DNA from: Mytilus edulis
Taxonomy: Eukaryota > Mollusca > Bivalvia > Mytilida > Mytilidae
Direction of reading: 5' to 3'
DNA length: 64,000 bases
NCBI RefSeq assembly: GCF_963676685.1
Contig: NC_092350.1
Span: 44,623,705 to 44,687,704 of the forward strand
The translations under genes were made by a program, and so were the position numbers. Positions 39,601 through 45,718 of this stretch are shown here, piece after piece. The notes beneath the pieces are model-generated. The model saw only the letters and a list, made by a program, of their open reading frames with translations, had not been told where the DNA came from and searched no databases. Every line of letters begins with the position of its first letter. Positions within the stretch are counted from its first letter, which is position 1.

Positions 39601-41966
39601 AAAGTTTAAGTATGTGAGACTGGATTCTGATGTGTGTAAATCCAGGGCAAATAAGTGTTTAGATGATTTATTGTCTGTGCAAAATGTAGACGGCACAATG
39701 GCAAATTGTAAACTTTTGCGGCCAAAAAAAACCAAAAAAACATGATGATAGTTGATACTTACTTTAATGCTGAAGTGTCATCTGCAGACCAATTCACATA
39801 TGAGATTTTTCAACAGAATGCTCTTCAGAACATGGTTAACACTGAAATAAAAAAAATCACATGTTGTATAAACAAATCTGTCAGGGTAATTTAAAATTTA
39901 ACACAGTAAACTAAATACAGCTTTGTCTGTCCACTCATTTGACTTAGAAAACACCCGTAAACCCTCATTTCAAGGCAATTTTACCTCAAACGTGCTCTCT
40001 GTGTCTAATTCCATTCCGAATACTCCATGTTTACAATGTATGAACTGGTTTATTAATAACTTTTAAAAATGAAAGTACAATAAGGTCACGAGTGCATATG
40101 TAGTTTCCCTAAATAGGTGTAATACCACCATTGATTTTTCCCTATTAGTCTTTGTTAAATTGGCACTTTTAAAAAAATTGTACAGTATTTACCTTTATTT
40201 CAACCAAAGAAATACTTTGCATGTGTAAAGTTTAATCCTTTCCAGTGATACAGTGAAAATTTCACACTACATTTCATTGCATATAAGAAAATAATCATCG
40301 CCGGAAGTAAACAACCCAATTTTTACACTGTTATTTACATGTTACCTGCTTTGGTAACTACGTAACCTTAACGTTCCAAAATATTTTATAAGACCATCAA
40401 ATAAAAAAAGAATGATGCTTTCAGACATCCAACATACATATTAACGACTCAGAAAAATTTAAGTGCATTGAAATGCAGGGTTAATTTTCTACAACTGTCA
40501 AATTCAAGGGAATATTTTTTTAGGCCTACTTTCGTATGCAACCGGATGTGACGTACCATGATTTGGTGGTATTACACCTTAAAGAACTTTAGTAAAAATC
40601 AGTTGATCACTTAATATTTTACAGTTCATGGGGAAATTTTTATATTTTACATACTTTTTTTCTTTTCACATTTTAAACTGTATAGTACATCTGTTATACA
40701 TGTAGAAGAATTTCCTCATCTGTTACCTTTGTTCTTTCACAGAGTAACATCTATTCAGTTTGTAACAGAACCTGTTTAGAAGTTAAGCATATCTAACATT
40801 CAATTTGTGATTTTAGGAATAGGACAAGACAGAGATTTGGAAGTGATGGAAACCTACCCAAACTTGATTCTGATTTGATGTCAGGGAAAGCTGTCAGACT
40901 TGTTGTAAGAAACTACATTTGTTAGTTCTATGTTGACTTTATTACTTTTCATAAAGTATTATTAGAATAAAGGATGTATATGAGATAAAAAATCATTTAG
41001 AAATCATAATGTTCTTCACACTTAACAGCTATATTTCACAATTCTCTAGATGTAAATTCAAGAAGAAGAAAAAGACATTGTTGATAATTACGAGGGGAGA
41101 CAATTCATATTGTTATTTTATTAGATCAAAATTGTAATAAACTATGCCCACTTACATCTTAAGCTTATGTATTTTCAGAGTAGTCCAGTTGACCTAATGT
41201 CAGTTGATAGTGTTAGTATACAGGGAGAATTCAGTAAACCACGCAGATTTTCTGCCAGTTCTAGTGATTGTAAGTACATTGTTAGGGCAACATTGTACTA
41301 AGATATTTTTCTGTTCCTGTTGGGAGTCAATATGTTAGCCTTTTATAACTGGTTATGGGGTATATGTTTAGCTTACTGGTATTGTTGAAGGTAGTAAAGT
41401 GACTGGTATGGGCTTTGCTCATTGTTGAAGGCTGTACGGTGACCTATAGTTGTTAATGTCTGTGTCATTTTGGTCTTTTGTGGATAGTTGTCTCATTGGC
41501 AATAATACCACATCTTCTTTTTTATATAGTTGTAAACTTTAATTTAATTGGGTTTTTGGTGAAGTGTTGTTTCATTGGCAATTATACTACATCATCTTAT
41601 TTTTATAATACAATGTTTTCATTGGATCAGTTTGATTGTAACAGAAATCATATATTTATTGTTTTATTGTTTGAACATTTTCTTCCAGTAATAATTAAAT
41701 CAAGACAGTTTGAAACATAGTTATGAACAAAAATTTAATTCTTACAGAAGACCTCATAACAAAAATCATGTGTAATACATACATGTATTTGTTTTAGTTC
41801 TATGTTACATTTTTTTTTTATTTCAGCACAAACCAGGTTGCCACCAATCAAAGGAGGCTCTGCACCAACAGGACAGAAAAGAAAGGAAAAAATGTCATGG
41901 AGGAATCCTCAGAACAAAAATAATGACATTGGATGGGGAGGGGGTCATAAACGAGTGGTGCATTGA
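6554..41966 (+). CDS. LRRIQ1: LRRIQ1, leucine-rich repeat and IQ motif-containing protein 1 (31 coding exons, complete)
   Basis: Joined exons: 6554-6697, 8237-8351, 8751-8836, 10173-10272, 11556-11671, 12030-12146, 16661-16735, 17311-17450, 18137-18259, 18575-18873, 20800-21232, 21777-21869, 22085-22223, 22938-23090, 23402-23552, 24105-24298, 25031-25158, 26426-26499, 28564-28663, 29235-29408, 29888-30253, 30509-30656, 33459-33575, 34898-34947, 35494-35739, 36119-36213, 36867-36974, 37721-37862, 40817-40904, 41179-41269, 41827-41966. Every junction is GT-AG and in phase: 4,545 nt, 1,514 residues, somewhat shorter than the roughly 1,700 of mammals. Order: acidic N-terminus (1-148), coiled coil (150-540) with IQ motif 1 near 286-305, conserved W-I-K-S-x-x-P-W motif (exon 12), leucine-rich repeats (about 661-920), IQ motifs 2 and 3 (about 1114-1172), a KISEEWGFK motif (exons 25-26) and a WLHTQVG motif (exon 28). 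IQ motifs bind calmodulin-type proteins; the cellular role of LRRIQ1 is poorly known, a link to cilia being inference. Start: first ATG of the conserved frame. Confidence 0.95.
6774..7695. mobile_element. Tandem-core ('pearl-like') element in LRRIQ1 intron 1
   Basis: Ends AACCGGATTTTTGTGACA and the inverted AAATCCGGTT ... TTGTGACAGCC bound a unit with a GGGC-type simple run (6822-6850) followed by about 4.5 tandem copies of a 161-bp core. Successive copies carry the same words, e.g. TTCAGGAGTTATGGTTCTTG. This head-plus-microsatellite-plus-160-bp-core plan is that of the bivalve CvA/pearl elements. The two open frames at 6934 and 7095 are the same repeat read twice, not a gene. Confidence 0.75.
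8237..8351 (+). CDS. LRRIQ1: LRRIQ1 exon 2
   Basis: Residues 49-87, starting VLPGEFDTYVKSLQQQ. Acceptor tttttcag, donor gtaagt. Ends in phase 1. Confidence 0.9.
8751..8836 (+). CDS. LRRIQ1: LRRIQ1 exon 3
   Basis: Residues 87-115, RDVIPFDEDLQQDITEYGEN and on to DLRLK. Acceptor ttttgatag, donor gtaaaa, ends in phase 0. Confidence 0.9.
8919..9185 (+). repeat. Dispersed repeat family A, copy 1 (intron 3)
   Basis: Begins GGGGCAATATG...GGTCTGTGCGTC and ends with GTGTACTATGGACACATTC. Same family as 10901-11232, 17695-18037, 23578-23857 and the split copy at 30731-33166. Confidence 0.75.
9430..9766 (-). repeat. Dispersed repeat family C, minus-strand copy (intron 3)
   Basis: Reverse complement of the family whose head reads GATGTGGTATGATTGCCAAT GAGACAAC; here seen as GTTGTCTCATTGGCAATCAT near 9731-9750 and CCCAAGTCAGGAGCCTG near 9495. 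Degenerate in the middle. Confidence 0.65.
10173..10272 (+). CDS. LRRIQ1: LRRIQ1 exon 4
   Basis: Residues 116-149, a strongly acidic stretch ILEDLEKDDSDEDDDLF followed by Glu runs. Weak acceptor (tttaaaag), donor gtaaaa; phase continuity with both neighbours supports it. Confidence 0.85.
10575..10850 (+). repeat. Dispersed repeat family C, plus-strand copy (intron 4)
   Basis: Head GATGTGGTGTGAGTGCCATT, middle GTACGGCCTTCAACAC, tail CAGATTCCTGACTC. Parallels 37283-37600. The 100-residue open frame here is repeat sequence. Confidence 0.7.
10901..11232 (+). repeat. Dispersed repeat family A, copy 2 (intron 4)
   Basis: Head ATGCCCCACCTACGATAG with inverted GGGGCAT, then (CGTC)n/(TGTC)n at 10948-11022, then the family body and end GTGTACTGAGGACACATTC. 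Confidence 0.8.
11285..11400 (+). repeat. Family C fragment (intron 4)
   Basis: TTGCCAATCAGACAACTATTC and GGTCACTGTATAGCCTTCAA match the first 120 bases of family C with many changes. Confidence 0.55.
11556..11671 (+). CDS. LRRIQ1: LRRIQ1 exon 5
   Basis: Residues 149-187, start of the coiled coil (VLVTKEQLEFKELLAGQ). Acceptor ctctttacag, donor gtttgt. Confidence 0.9.
12030..12146 (+). CDS. LRRIQ1: LRRIQ1 exon 6
   Basis: Residues 188-226, LIERERHDEEIFEQEIETKK, coiled coil. Acceptor tattttcag, donor gtacca; 39 codons in phase 0. Confidence 0.9.
12467..14845. mobile_element. Helentron-like element (family B), copy 1, with four 502-bp core repeats (intron 6)
   Basis: Starts TAGCTTACCTGTCCCGAAGG with an inner GGGACAAGTGAGC, then (CGTCGTC)n, then tandem cores starting at 12557, 13058, 13560 and 14062 plus a diverged fifth at 14561. 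Ends with AAGGTGAGC (inverse of the head's GCTCACCT-type word) and a perfect 7-bp hairpin at 14825-14840. No open reading frame: non-autonomous. The plan (subterminal inverted repeat, tandem cores, 3' terminal hairpin) is that of Helentron-associated elements; class assignment is inference. Confidence 0.7.
14846..15604. mobile_element. Helentron-like element (family B), copy 2, head-to-tail with copy 1
   Basis: Begins TAGCTCACCTGTCCCAAAG immediately at the end of copy 1 and holds a single diverged core. Ends AAGGTGAGCG then the hairpin GGCTCTTTAGAGCC (15585-15598) and CTAG (15600-15603), the classic rolling-circle transposon 3' end. Confidence 0.72.
16017..16593. mobile_element. Fold-back MITE (intron 6)
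   Basis: Ends AAAGGAGAAGGTCCGGTAAG and its near inverse at 16570-16593. An inner inverted repeat (about 16237-16275 and 16320-16357; core GTGGCCGCATCCGTGTTCAT) makes most of the 577-bp unit self-complementary. Non-coding. Confidence 0.75.
16661..16735 (+). CDS. LRRIQ1: LRRIQ1 exon 7
   Basis: Residues 227-251, GRQEEEEKQQKIIEQLLEVE. 25 codons in phase 0; the acceptor (tttattgaag) has a poor pyrimidine tract, so the exact 5' edge is slightly uncertain. It follows a 4.5-kb intron filled with repeats. Confidence 0.8.
17311..17450 (+). CDS. LRRIQ1: LRRIQ1 exon 8 (first half of IQ motif 1)
   Basis: Residues 252-298. Coiled coil, then AAVKIQSVYKGY at 286-297: the IQ motif core, split from its basic tail by the intron. 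Acceptor aatattatag, donor gtaaaa, phase 2. Confidence 0.92.
17695..18037 (+). repeat. Family A, degenerate copy 3 (intron 8)
   Basis: GGGGCATCAAGTTTTCTGGTCTG head, GAAACTTAGTTCAAATGTT body and TATCCTATGGACACATATTC end. Two body units. Confidence 0.6.
18137..18259 (+). CDS. LRRIQ1: LRRIQ1 exon 9 (second half of IQ motif 1)
   Basis: Residues 298-339; CTRKQHKTEIDKRW completes the IQ motif, then a basic/acidic helix. Acceptor tttgatag, donor gtcagc. Confidence 0.9.
18575..18873 (+). CDS. LRRIQ1: LRRIQ1 exon 10 (E/K/R-rich helix)
   Basis: Residues 339-439, almost only Glu, Lys, Arg and Gln in patterns such as KEEKRKEEERIKKEEEE. Typical of a long coiled coil or single alpha helix. Acceptor ttttatag, donor gtagtt. 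Confidence 0.92.
19144..19639. repeat. 43-bp minisatellite, about 11.5 copies (intron 10)
   Basis: Unit reads TATTCTTTAGTCCATACTTA then CCCATCTAATCGAGCAGCAA TCG. Copies are nearly identical (single changes such as CTAACCC or CTTGCCC). The array ends in a half unit CCATACTTAATCG. Confidence 0.95.
20800..21232 (+). CDS. LRRIQ1: LRRIQ1 exon 11 (end of coiled coil, Ser-rich linker)
   Basis: Residues 439-583, the largest exon. First half continues the E/K/R helix to about residue 525 (ending KQEEKLKQFLNEE), then a Ser/Asp/Asn-rich linker (DSTSASLNGDTDE). Acceptor ctttttcag, donor gtatgt. Confidence 0.93.
21777..21869 (+). CDS. LRRIQ1: LRRIQ1 exon 12 (conserved pre-LRR motif)
   Basis: Residues 583-614 with ESKRLGWIKSCTPW, matching the family motif R-L-x-W-I-K-S-x-x-P-W that precedes the repeats. 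Acceptor atttatacag, donor gttagt. Confidence 0.92.
22085..22223 (+). CDS. LRRIQ1: LRRIQ1 exon 13
   Basis: Residues 614-660, basic and Pro/Ser-rich (KRPPRRPSSAKKLHMLEE), ending KVASLRQ. Acceptor gaatttcag, donor gtaaca. Confidence 0.9.
22300..22445 (-). repeat. Family C-like minus-strand fragment (intron 13)
   Basis: Contains TGAAGACCCATTAGTTGCC and GTGTCTTTGACACATTACTT, related to the minus copy at 9430-9766. Degenerate. Confidence 0.45.
22938..23090 (+). CDS. LRRIQ1: LRRIQ1 exon 14 (LRR region begins)
   Basis: Residues 661-711, VTTVELKDLPGSNMSTLGQC, then LRRs with LQYLKMVNCNL and LQYLDLK. Phase 0 both sides. Confidence 0.95.
23402..23552 (+). CDS. LRRIQ1: LRRIQ1 exon 15 (LRRs)
   Basis: Residues 712-762; repeats NNKIEYIDLKSLGSIKFIDL, SNNSLSGIHGMDGC, VRWLDLSDNKITRLG. 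SDS22-like spacing of about 22 residues. Confidence 0.95.
23578..23857 (+). repeat. Family A, copy 4 (intron 15)
   Basis: Body TTTTTGGTCAGGGTAG...CAATCAACTTGAAACTTAG and end GTGTACTATGGACATATTC. Head is decayed. Confidence 0.7.
24105..24298 (+). CDS. LRRIQ1: LRRIQ1 exon 16 (LRRs)
   Basis: Residues 762-826 with three repeats: LHTLKLGKNQLINTSGLGDT, IQYLDLSHNHLQEV, LQHLNLSANNLLQ. The GLxDTPTIxYLDxSHNHL block is the most conserved stretch of the family. Confidence 0.95.
25031..25158 (+). CDS. LRRIQ1: LRRIQ1 exon 17 (LRRs)
   Basis: Residues 827-869, IPDLQNHVLLHDLILEDNNI and WLPLVQKLNISQNS. Acceptor tattttgtag, donor gtaaat. Confidence 0.93.
25535..26340 (-). pseudogene. Reverse-transcriptase fragment of a retroelement, decayed (intron 17)
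   Basis: Read on the minus strand from about 26335 to 25821, one frame gives an RT palm/thumb segment: R-Y-I-N-D at 26321-26307, where retroelement RTs have the catalytic Y-x-D-D, then an in-frame TAA three codons on, then SASYLDLHLEIDNEG, KLYDKREDFSFPIVNFPF, QLIRYSRAC, KLKSSLCKFYGRHHDLVNRY and a stop at 25821. The changed first catalytic Asp, the stop and the missing upstream domains make it dead. The following sequence to about 25535 looks like the element's 3' tail. Clade (Penelope-like, DIRS or LINE) not resolved. Confidence 0.75.
26426..26499 (+). CDS. LRRIQ1: LRRIQ1 exon 18 (LRR)
   Basis: Residues 869-894, SLEDLVSLENLLLLRDFNLS. Acceptor tttatttcag, donor gtaaga. Confidence 0.9.
27113..27274. 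repeat. Near-perfect 75-bp-arm inverted repeat
   Basis: Left arm 27113-27184 (GAAATAATTCATGGAAGCCA ... CACGGCCC side) and right arm 27200-27274 match except for two extra bases (TTAA vs AA) near the loop TGAGCGTTAGTGAG. A MITE nested in the larger element. Confidence 0.9.
28209..28407. mobile_element. C/G-rich nested MITE with internal CGGGATTTCGGGA repeats
   Basis: Ends GGGGGGATAGGA and TCCTATCCCCC are inverted; the interior repeats variants of CGGGATTTCGGG at least five times. Unusually GC-rich for the window. Confidence 0.7.
28564..28663 (+). CDS. LRRIQ1: LRRIQ1 exon 19 (last LRR)
   Basis: Residues 894-927, DIDVFQSSLQSYIYLEMLHL then CGNPAVESLED. The acceptor lies only 18 bp beyond a TIR element (26868-28545). 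Confidence 0.9.
29235..29408 (+). CDS. LRRIQ1: LRRIQ1 exon 20
   Basis: Residues 927-985: LRR cap (SFRKKLTSVLTRLHQLDD) followed by FEAMCLHQVQMMKDVHHRFQ. Donor gtaagt. Confidence 0.92.
29888..30253 (+). CDS. LRRIQ1: LRRIQ1 exon 21
   Basis: Residues 985-1107. Conserved helix CEIYFKFCDKTHKMAEDNRY and AHEYGEI, then a Pro/Ser/Gly-rich linker, then VVKPVITAKIVQNILEDD. Acceptor ctttgcag, donor gtaagt. Confidence 0.93.
30509..30656 (+). CDS. LRRIQ1: LRRIQ1 exon 22 (IQ motif 2, start of IQ motif 3)
   Basis: Residues 1107-1156. AAVKIQSAWRGYSVRRW (1114-1130) is a full IQ motif; AAIKIQ at the end starts the third, split by the intron exactly after Gln. Confidence 0.94.
30731..33166 (+). repeat. Family A copy 5, split by a family B insertion (intron 22)
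   Basis: Head ATGCCCCACCTACGATAGTA at 30732, (CGTC)n, two tandem bodies of about 200 bp up to 31076; then family B (31077-32893); then the third body and end GTGTACTTTGGACATATTC at 33166. Joining 31076 to 32894 restores the uninterrupted family sequence (GATCTTTT-TAATTTT). Confidence 0.8.
31077..32893. mobile_element. Helentron-like element (family B), copy 3, three 500-bp cores
   Basis: Head TAGCTCACCTGGCCCGAAGG, (CGTCGTC)n at 31128-31190, cores starting at 31203, 31700 and 32202, end AAGGTGAGCGACACGAGCTCTAG. Inserted into family A at a T-T junction without obvious duplication, as expected of Helentrons. Confidence 0.75.
33459..33575 (+). CDS. LRRIQ1: LRRIQ1 exon 23 (rest of IQ motif 3)
   Basis: Residues 1157-1195: AIWRGYSVRCRLERALDFAK, then acidic DDDEFGEIDMNDLNFNE. 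Acceptor ttttatag, donor gtaaag. Confidence 0.93.
33877..34017. mobile_element. Palindromic MITE (intron 23)
   Basis: GATATTATTACGT and ACGTAATAGTATC ends; inner arms CTGTATTGGCCTTGTTATTG mirrored. 141 bp, nearly all in the hairpin. Confidence 0.8.
34898..34947 (+). CDS. LRRIQ1: LRRIQ1 exon 24
   Basis: Residues 1196-1212, DILDDWKPPSTPQIPN. Short 50-bp exon, phase 0 to 2, acceptor tgttttag. Confidence 0.88.
35494..35739 (+). CDS. LRRIQ1: LRRIQ1 exon 25
   Basis: Residues 1212-1294. Proline-rich disordered segment (KKTTPPKIPALPLGDNPHPP), then the start of the conserved motif RKEEKISEEW. Confidence 0.93.
35963..36001 (+). repeat. Head fragment of a GCCCC...GGGGC repeat (intron 25)
   Basis: TTATGCCCCTGTCAAAGGGG GTGGGGCATTTT, the same inverted head as at 53147, without a body. 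Confidence 0.55.
36119..36213 (+). CDS. LRRIQ1: LRRIQ1 exon 26
   Basis: Residues 1294-1326, WGFKNNETAHLMMQRAKKMK, completing the conserved SEEWGFK block and a basic helix. Confidence 0.93.
36867..36974 (+). CDS. LRRIQ1: LRRIQ1 exon 27
   Basis: Residues 1326-1362, DPKQRLVLFRKLEEVSHYPH then RKEYFQ. Acceptor atctttacag, donor gtaaaa. Confidence 0.9.
37283..37600 (+). repeat. Family C, best-preserved copy (intron 27)
   Basis: Head AGAAGATGTGGTATGATTGC, GAGACAACTATCCAC, GTACGGCCTTCAACAATGAG, end CAGGCTCCTGACTTGGGACA and GTGGCGGGGTTAAACATG. Used as the family reference here. Confidence 0.75.
37721..37862 (+). CDS. LRRIQ1: LRRIQ1 exon 28
   Basis: Residues 1362-1409, with the conserved SRTFEWLHTQVGDYD. 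Acceptor aacttgcag, donor gtatgt. Confidence 0.92.
37890..38143 (+). mobile_element. tRNA-derived SINE (intron 28)
   Basis: Head reads like a tRNA gene with a pol III A box (GTGGCCAAGTGGTC, 37900-37914) and B box (GAGTTCAAACCC, 37960-37972) about 50 bp apart. An unrelated body of about 150 bp follows, ending in an (AATC)n-type tail (ATTGATCAATCAATCAA). The A box is of Ser/Leu tRNA type. It is not a functional tRNA gene: no complete cloverleaf with a matched acceptor stem follows. Confidence 0.8.
38340..38804. repeat. 465-bp repeat D, copy 1 (intron 28)
   Basis: Begins AGGTGTAATACCACCA and ends TGGTGGTATTACACCT, 16-bp perfect inverted termini. As far as I can read, identical base for base to 40115-40579. 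Confidence 0.9.
40115..40579. repeat. 465-bp repeat D, copy 2 (intron 28)
   Basis: Same length, orientation and sequence as copy 1. The two flank 1,310 bp of unrelated non-coding sequence (38805-40114) that contains no open frame over 63 codons and no primer-binding or polypurine tract that I can recognise. Confidence 0.9.
40817..40904 (+). CDS. LRRIQ1: LRRIQ1 exon 29
   Basis: Residues 1409-1438, NRTRQRFGSDGNLPKLDSDL then GKAVRLV. Acceptor gattttag, donor gtaaga. Confidence 0.88.
41179..41269 (+). CDS. LRRIQ1: LRRIQ1 exon 30
   Basis: Residues 1439-1469, Ser-rich: SSPVDLMSVDSVSIQGEFSK, RRFSASSSD. Acceptor attttcag, donor gtaagt. Confidence 0.9.
41403..41522 (-). repeat. Family C, minus-strand copy (intron 30)
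   Basis: GGGCTTTGCTCATTGTTGAA GGCTGTACGG ... GTTGTCTCATTGGCAATAAT ACCACATCTTC: exact reverse orientation of the copy at 37283, followed by a degenerate second piece to about 41610. Confidence 0.8.
41827..41966 (+). CDS. LRRIQ1: LRRIQ1 exon 31 (stop codon)
   Basis: Residues 1469-1514, ending GWGGGHKRVVH and TGA at 41964-41966. Acceptor tatttcag. Confidence 0.92.
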
Positions 41967-42792
41967 TAATGATTTTATAGTCTGACTCGTTTAACCAGGG
42001 TAAAAATTTAGTATGTAGTGTTACAGGCCTTTACCAACTGTATTATGTGAAATTGGACCAAATCCAATTAAAAAAAGGAGACCAAAATCTTAATGAAAAA
42101 ATGAGTCAGTCAATTTGATTGGTCACATAAATAGAGGATGTCTTTTTCATGCAACAAGATAAATAATGAACTGAGATTCTAACATCTTTTTAATGTCAAT
42201 ATCAATGTATTTGATAATATTATAATTTCATCAGTCTTGTATTATGCACAGCTTTATTTTGCTGCTAAATGAGTATTTCCAAAACAATAGTTAAGAATTT
42301 TTGCCAGTTTATGTTCAAAGTAAATAGTGTGACCCGAGGCAGGACAGGTTGAAAATGTTTGCAATTTTCTGTTGAGTATTCCTTGGTCATCAAGACTGCC
42401 TTTTTCAATGTGTGATAAAAGTAAACAAAAAAGTATGAAAATACTTGTGTATAAATTGTAATAAGTAAACATTGATAGAGGTGTACTTCAATTTTATTAC
42501 AGTCTTTCAGAGAGATTTTATTTCATATTTGCTTATAGTTTGGTGCTGTTTTTGAAATAGAATGTTCATAATTTTATTTATCTGAATGAATTAAAGGTTA
42601 AATCTGAGTGATTGACAGGAGCGAATGTTGTCTAAAGCTTGATACTGAACTAGAAAAAATATTGTATTATATGCTTTCGTACCTTTTTGTGAATATTAAA
42701 TCCTAAGCTCCTAATTTGATAATACCACACTGTGGAGAGGTTAAAAAACCCTATATATGTCTACAAGAGAGAGACCAGATTTATTAAATAAA
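41967..42792 (+). terminator. LRRIQ1: LRRIQ1 3' UTR with first candidate poly(A) signal
   Basis: AT-rich sequence after the stop codon. The first AATAAA hexamer is at 42787-42792; a second stands at 43741-43746, so a longer 3' UTR is possible. The true cleavage site is unknown. Confidence 0.5.
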
Positions 42793-44221
42793 GGCAGAAT
42801 TTTGTAATCTCCTTTAATTGTTTCAATGTTTCATCAAATTTCCTTGCTTAATCACTTCTAAAAATCTAAAAATTAAACAATTGATTAAATAATTTTTTTT
42901 AGAAGTTATGAGTTATCTCCCATTTTGACATTCAAAAGTCCAAATATATAGAAATCAGATTGATATAGAATTTATACAAATAAATATTTTTGCAAATTTG
43001 AAATTGAATTGTTAGTGAGTCATTTCATTATTAGTCCAAACAGTTTATTTATTTTGCAATTGTCAAGTTTGACTATAAATGTACTATATATAAATTTTGT
43101 ATGCATTAGATTTTGCACTAAAAGTGAAACAAATTTATTTTATTAGATGTAAAATGAGTGTTGTATACATTCTAAACAGTTTGATGCCTCATTTGCTAGA
43201 TTGTATATGTTCATTATGCTAAAACTTTAATGTCTTGGTGTAATGTTTTATGGTTAAATGTGCTGTTCACATTTAAAATTGAGCCATTTAGATATGTCAA
43301 TTTAATACTGTTGGCTGTTTGTATATAGACTTTGCCTAAATTGATATAGATCTTTGTTCTTTGATCAGCACTGGGTTTTTTTTTTACTTTACATATCAGA
43401 AGTCATAATTTGCTTGAAATTTTGGCTTGAAACTACAAGCAAATTTTTCTGTTTTTAAAATTGATAAAAAATTCACTTGATTTAGGCTCAGTGTGTGCTT
43501 TCTACCTGAAATCTCAGGAAAGATACCTACCAGGTCAATCATTCATCATTATATAAACTTGTAATTTGGCTTGATTCAAAACACTTGGCTATTTCATGTT
43601 GAATACTGTAAAAGTTTTGTTTTTTTTGTGTTGTATTTGATCTTTGTTGTTTTGTGGCTACAAATACATTAACCATTGTACCTATATAATATATATCATT
43701 AAAAATAAATTAGTGTTGTAATGTTTAAAAACCATGAAATAATAAACCTGTGAACATGCTGAGAGAATTCAAAACCAAAAAAATTACCATGTTTTAAAGT
43801 TTTTTGATTTGAATCTTGGGTATATGAGTATTTGGAGTATGAGGTTTTTAAACAAAAAAATTTATGTCTGTTAATTGATATGCCTATGTATGGATGATTC
43901 AAAGTTGTAAATGAATGATTCAAATTTATAATTGAATTCATGATTCAAGTTTGTAAATAAATGATTCAAATTCGTAAATGAATGATTCAAATTTAAAAAA
44001 TGAAATTCTTGATATATTTTATATTTATAATTTATTATTTTGTTATTTATATTTATTATTATATTATTTTGTATGTACACAATAATGGATACATCATGCA
44101 GTGCTTTTGATTCATTTTAGCACATTAAAGAAATTCTGCAAAACTTTGTTTTTTTATATGAAAAAGGAATTTCTTTGCCTTTTTAGCATTTTAAGTTTAA
44201 TTTGAGGAAATTACTTATTAT

Positions 44222-44492
44222 AAGTATTTGGTAAACAGGAAGTTGATGAGTGAGGGATGTAAAGAGCATTACACATAAAAGGTTGATTCCATATTTCTGA
44301 AAGCCTTGACTGTCACAAAAAATGTATTCATGTTCATAATATGTCTAAATACATTTGTACAAGTATTTGGTAAACAGGAAGTTGATGAGTGAGGGATGTA
44401 AAGAGCATTACACATAAAAGGTTGATTCCATATTTCTGAAAGCCTTGACTGTCACAAAAAATGTATTCATGTTCATAATATGTCTAAATACA
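44222..44492 (+). repeat. Two-copy tandem duplication, period about 139 bp
   Basis: The unit starting AAGTATTTGGTAAACAGGAA recurs at 44361 almost unchanged. Non-coding. Confidence 0.9.
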
Positions 44493-45164
44493 AGTAATCA
44501 GTAAATTGTGGTATATGAGTGATGAATCTGAAAGTGCATCACACAGTCAAGCATGCCGATGTGGAGCTTGATATCAAATTTCAGAAGCTCAAAATTTAAG
44601 TTCCTGAGAAAAATTTGATCAAAATGTTATTAAACTATGGACATATGTTAACCAGTACACCCATTTCTTTTGTAGCAGGTGTAAAATATAAATTATATAG
44701 TCACCCTAAAAAGAGTACAAGTATGAATAGATGAATATATTTTAATAAATCAGTTATTGTTTTTGAAAAACCTATCCTTTCTCAATTTTAACAAAAACAA
44801 AAACAAAGCAAGAATTTCTGAATTTACATTATATCAGAAACATTTGTGGAAAACATACATCAATGAGACAGCAACCCAACAGTGTATGTTAATCAATATT
44901 TTAAATTGATGCCAAAAGTCCTTCATACAGTCATCATTCTCTACATGAAAGAAAACCATAACAAAAACTTGATAACACCGCTACATTGACAACTACACTT
45001 AAGTAAACTGCATATTTTAATGACAATAAATGTTGTTATCAATGTAGCAGTATTTTATTTTTTGCTCACCTGGCCAAAAGGGCCAAGTGGGCTTTTCACT
45101 TGGCATCCGTCATCGTCTGTCATTAACTTTTTTCACAAATCTTCTCTGAAACTACAGGACCAAA

Positions 45165-45718
45165 GGAGTAGGGGCAAAAATTACTGCAAATTTTAAAAAT
45201 TTCATACATATTCTTAAATAACTTAAAACTTTACTAAGGTTCAAGTTATCCAGAAAAACAAAACAAGTTTGACATTGAATGAGTTACCATGGCAACAAAT
45301 TATGACATAATTTGCAAATTTTGTAAAATTTTCATGGTTTTCCTTGTTTTTCATCAAATTTTAAGTATATGTTAGATTTAAAAAGTATGTGCACACCCAA
45401 GAAACAACTTTATATTTGGGGAGATTATATCAACAGTTATAATAATGCTTCTGTTAAATTATTTTGTTGTTTCTTGGCTGAGCACGCTGTTTCCACAACA
45501 GAAATAATGATAGAAAACTGCATAAATTCTGGATTTTTCACCATTATTGTGGAAACAGTACATATTTTGACGTAATTGTGATGTCATCAGTTAAAAATCT
45601 TTGTTTTTCATTTATATTTTTTTATCCTATGCATTTCTAAACATTATGTGCCAATTTGAAAAAGATATCAAACATTTTATTTTCTTGGGCTAAAACCAGG
45701 CATTAATGCCCCTACTCC
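45165..45718. mobile_element. 554-bp MITE nested in family B
   Basis: Ends GGAGTAGGGGCA and TGCCCCTACTCC are perfect 12-bp inverted repeats; the disrupted host repeat can be rejoined (ACCAAA-TTTAAG). An inner pair CTGTTTCCACAA / TTGTGGAAACAG adds a fold-back. Non-coding. Confidence 0.8.
45283..45296. promoter_or_regulatory. X-box-like motif (RFX site)
   Basis: GTTACCATGGCAAC fits the RFX X-box consensus GTNRCC-N(0-3)-RGYAAC exactly. It lies inside the MITE, 3.3 kb downstream of the LRRIQ1 stop and 2 kb upstream of RUVBL2. Function unproven. Confidence 0.35.

Noticed and set aside
38343..40576. A standard LTR retrotransposon
   Set aside because: TG...CA ends and identical flanks fit, but flanking 5-bp sequences differ, no PBS or polypurine tract is recognisable, and the interior has no gag-pol frame. 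Kept as an open question only.
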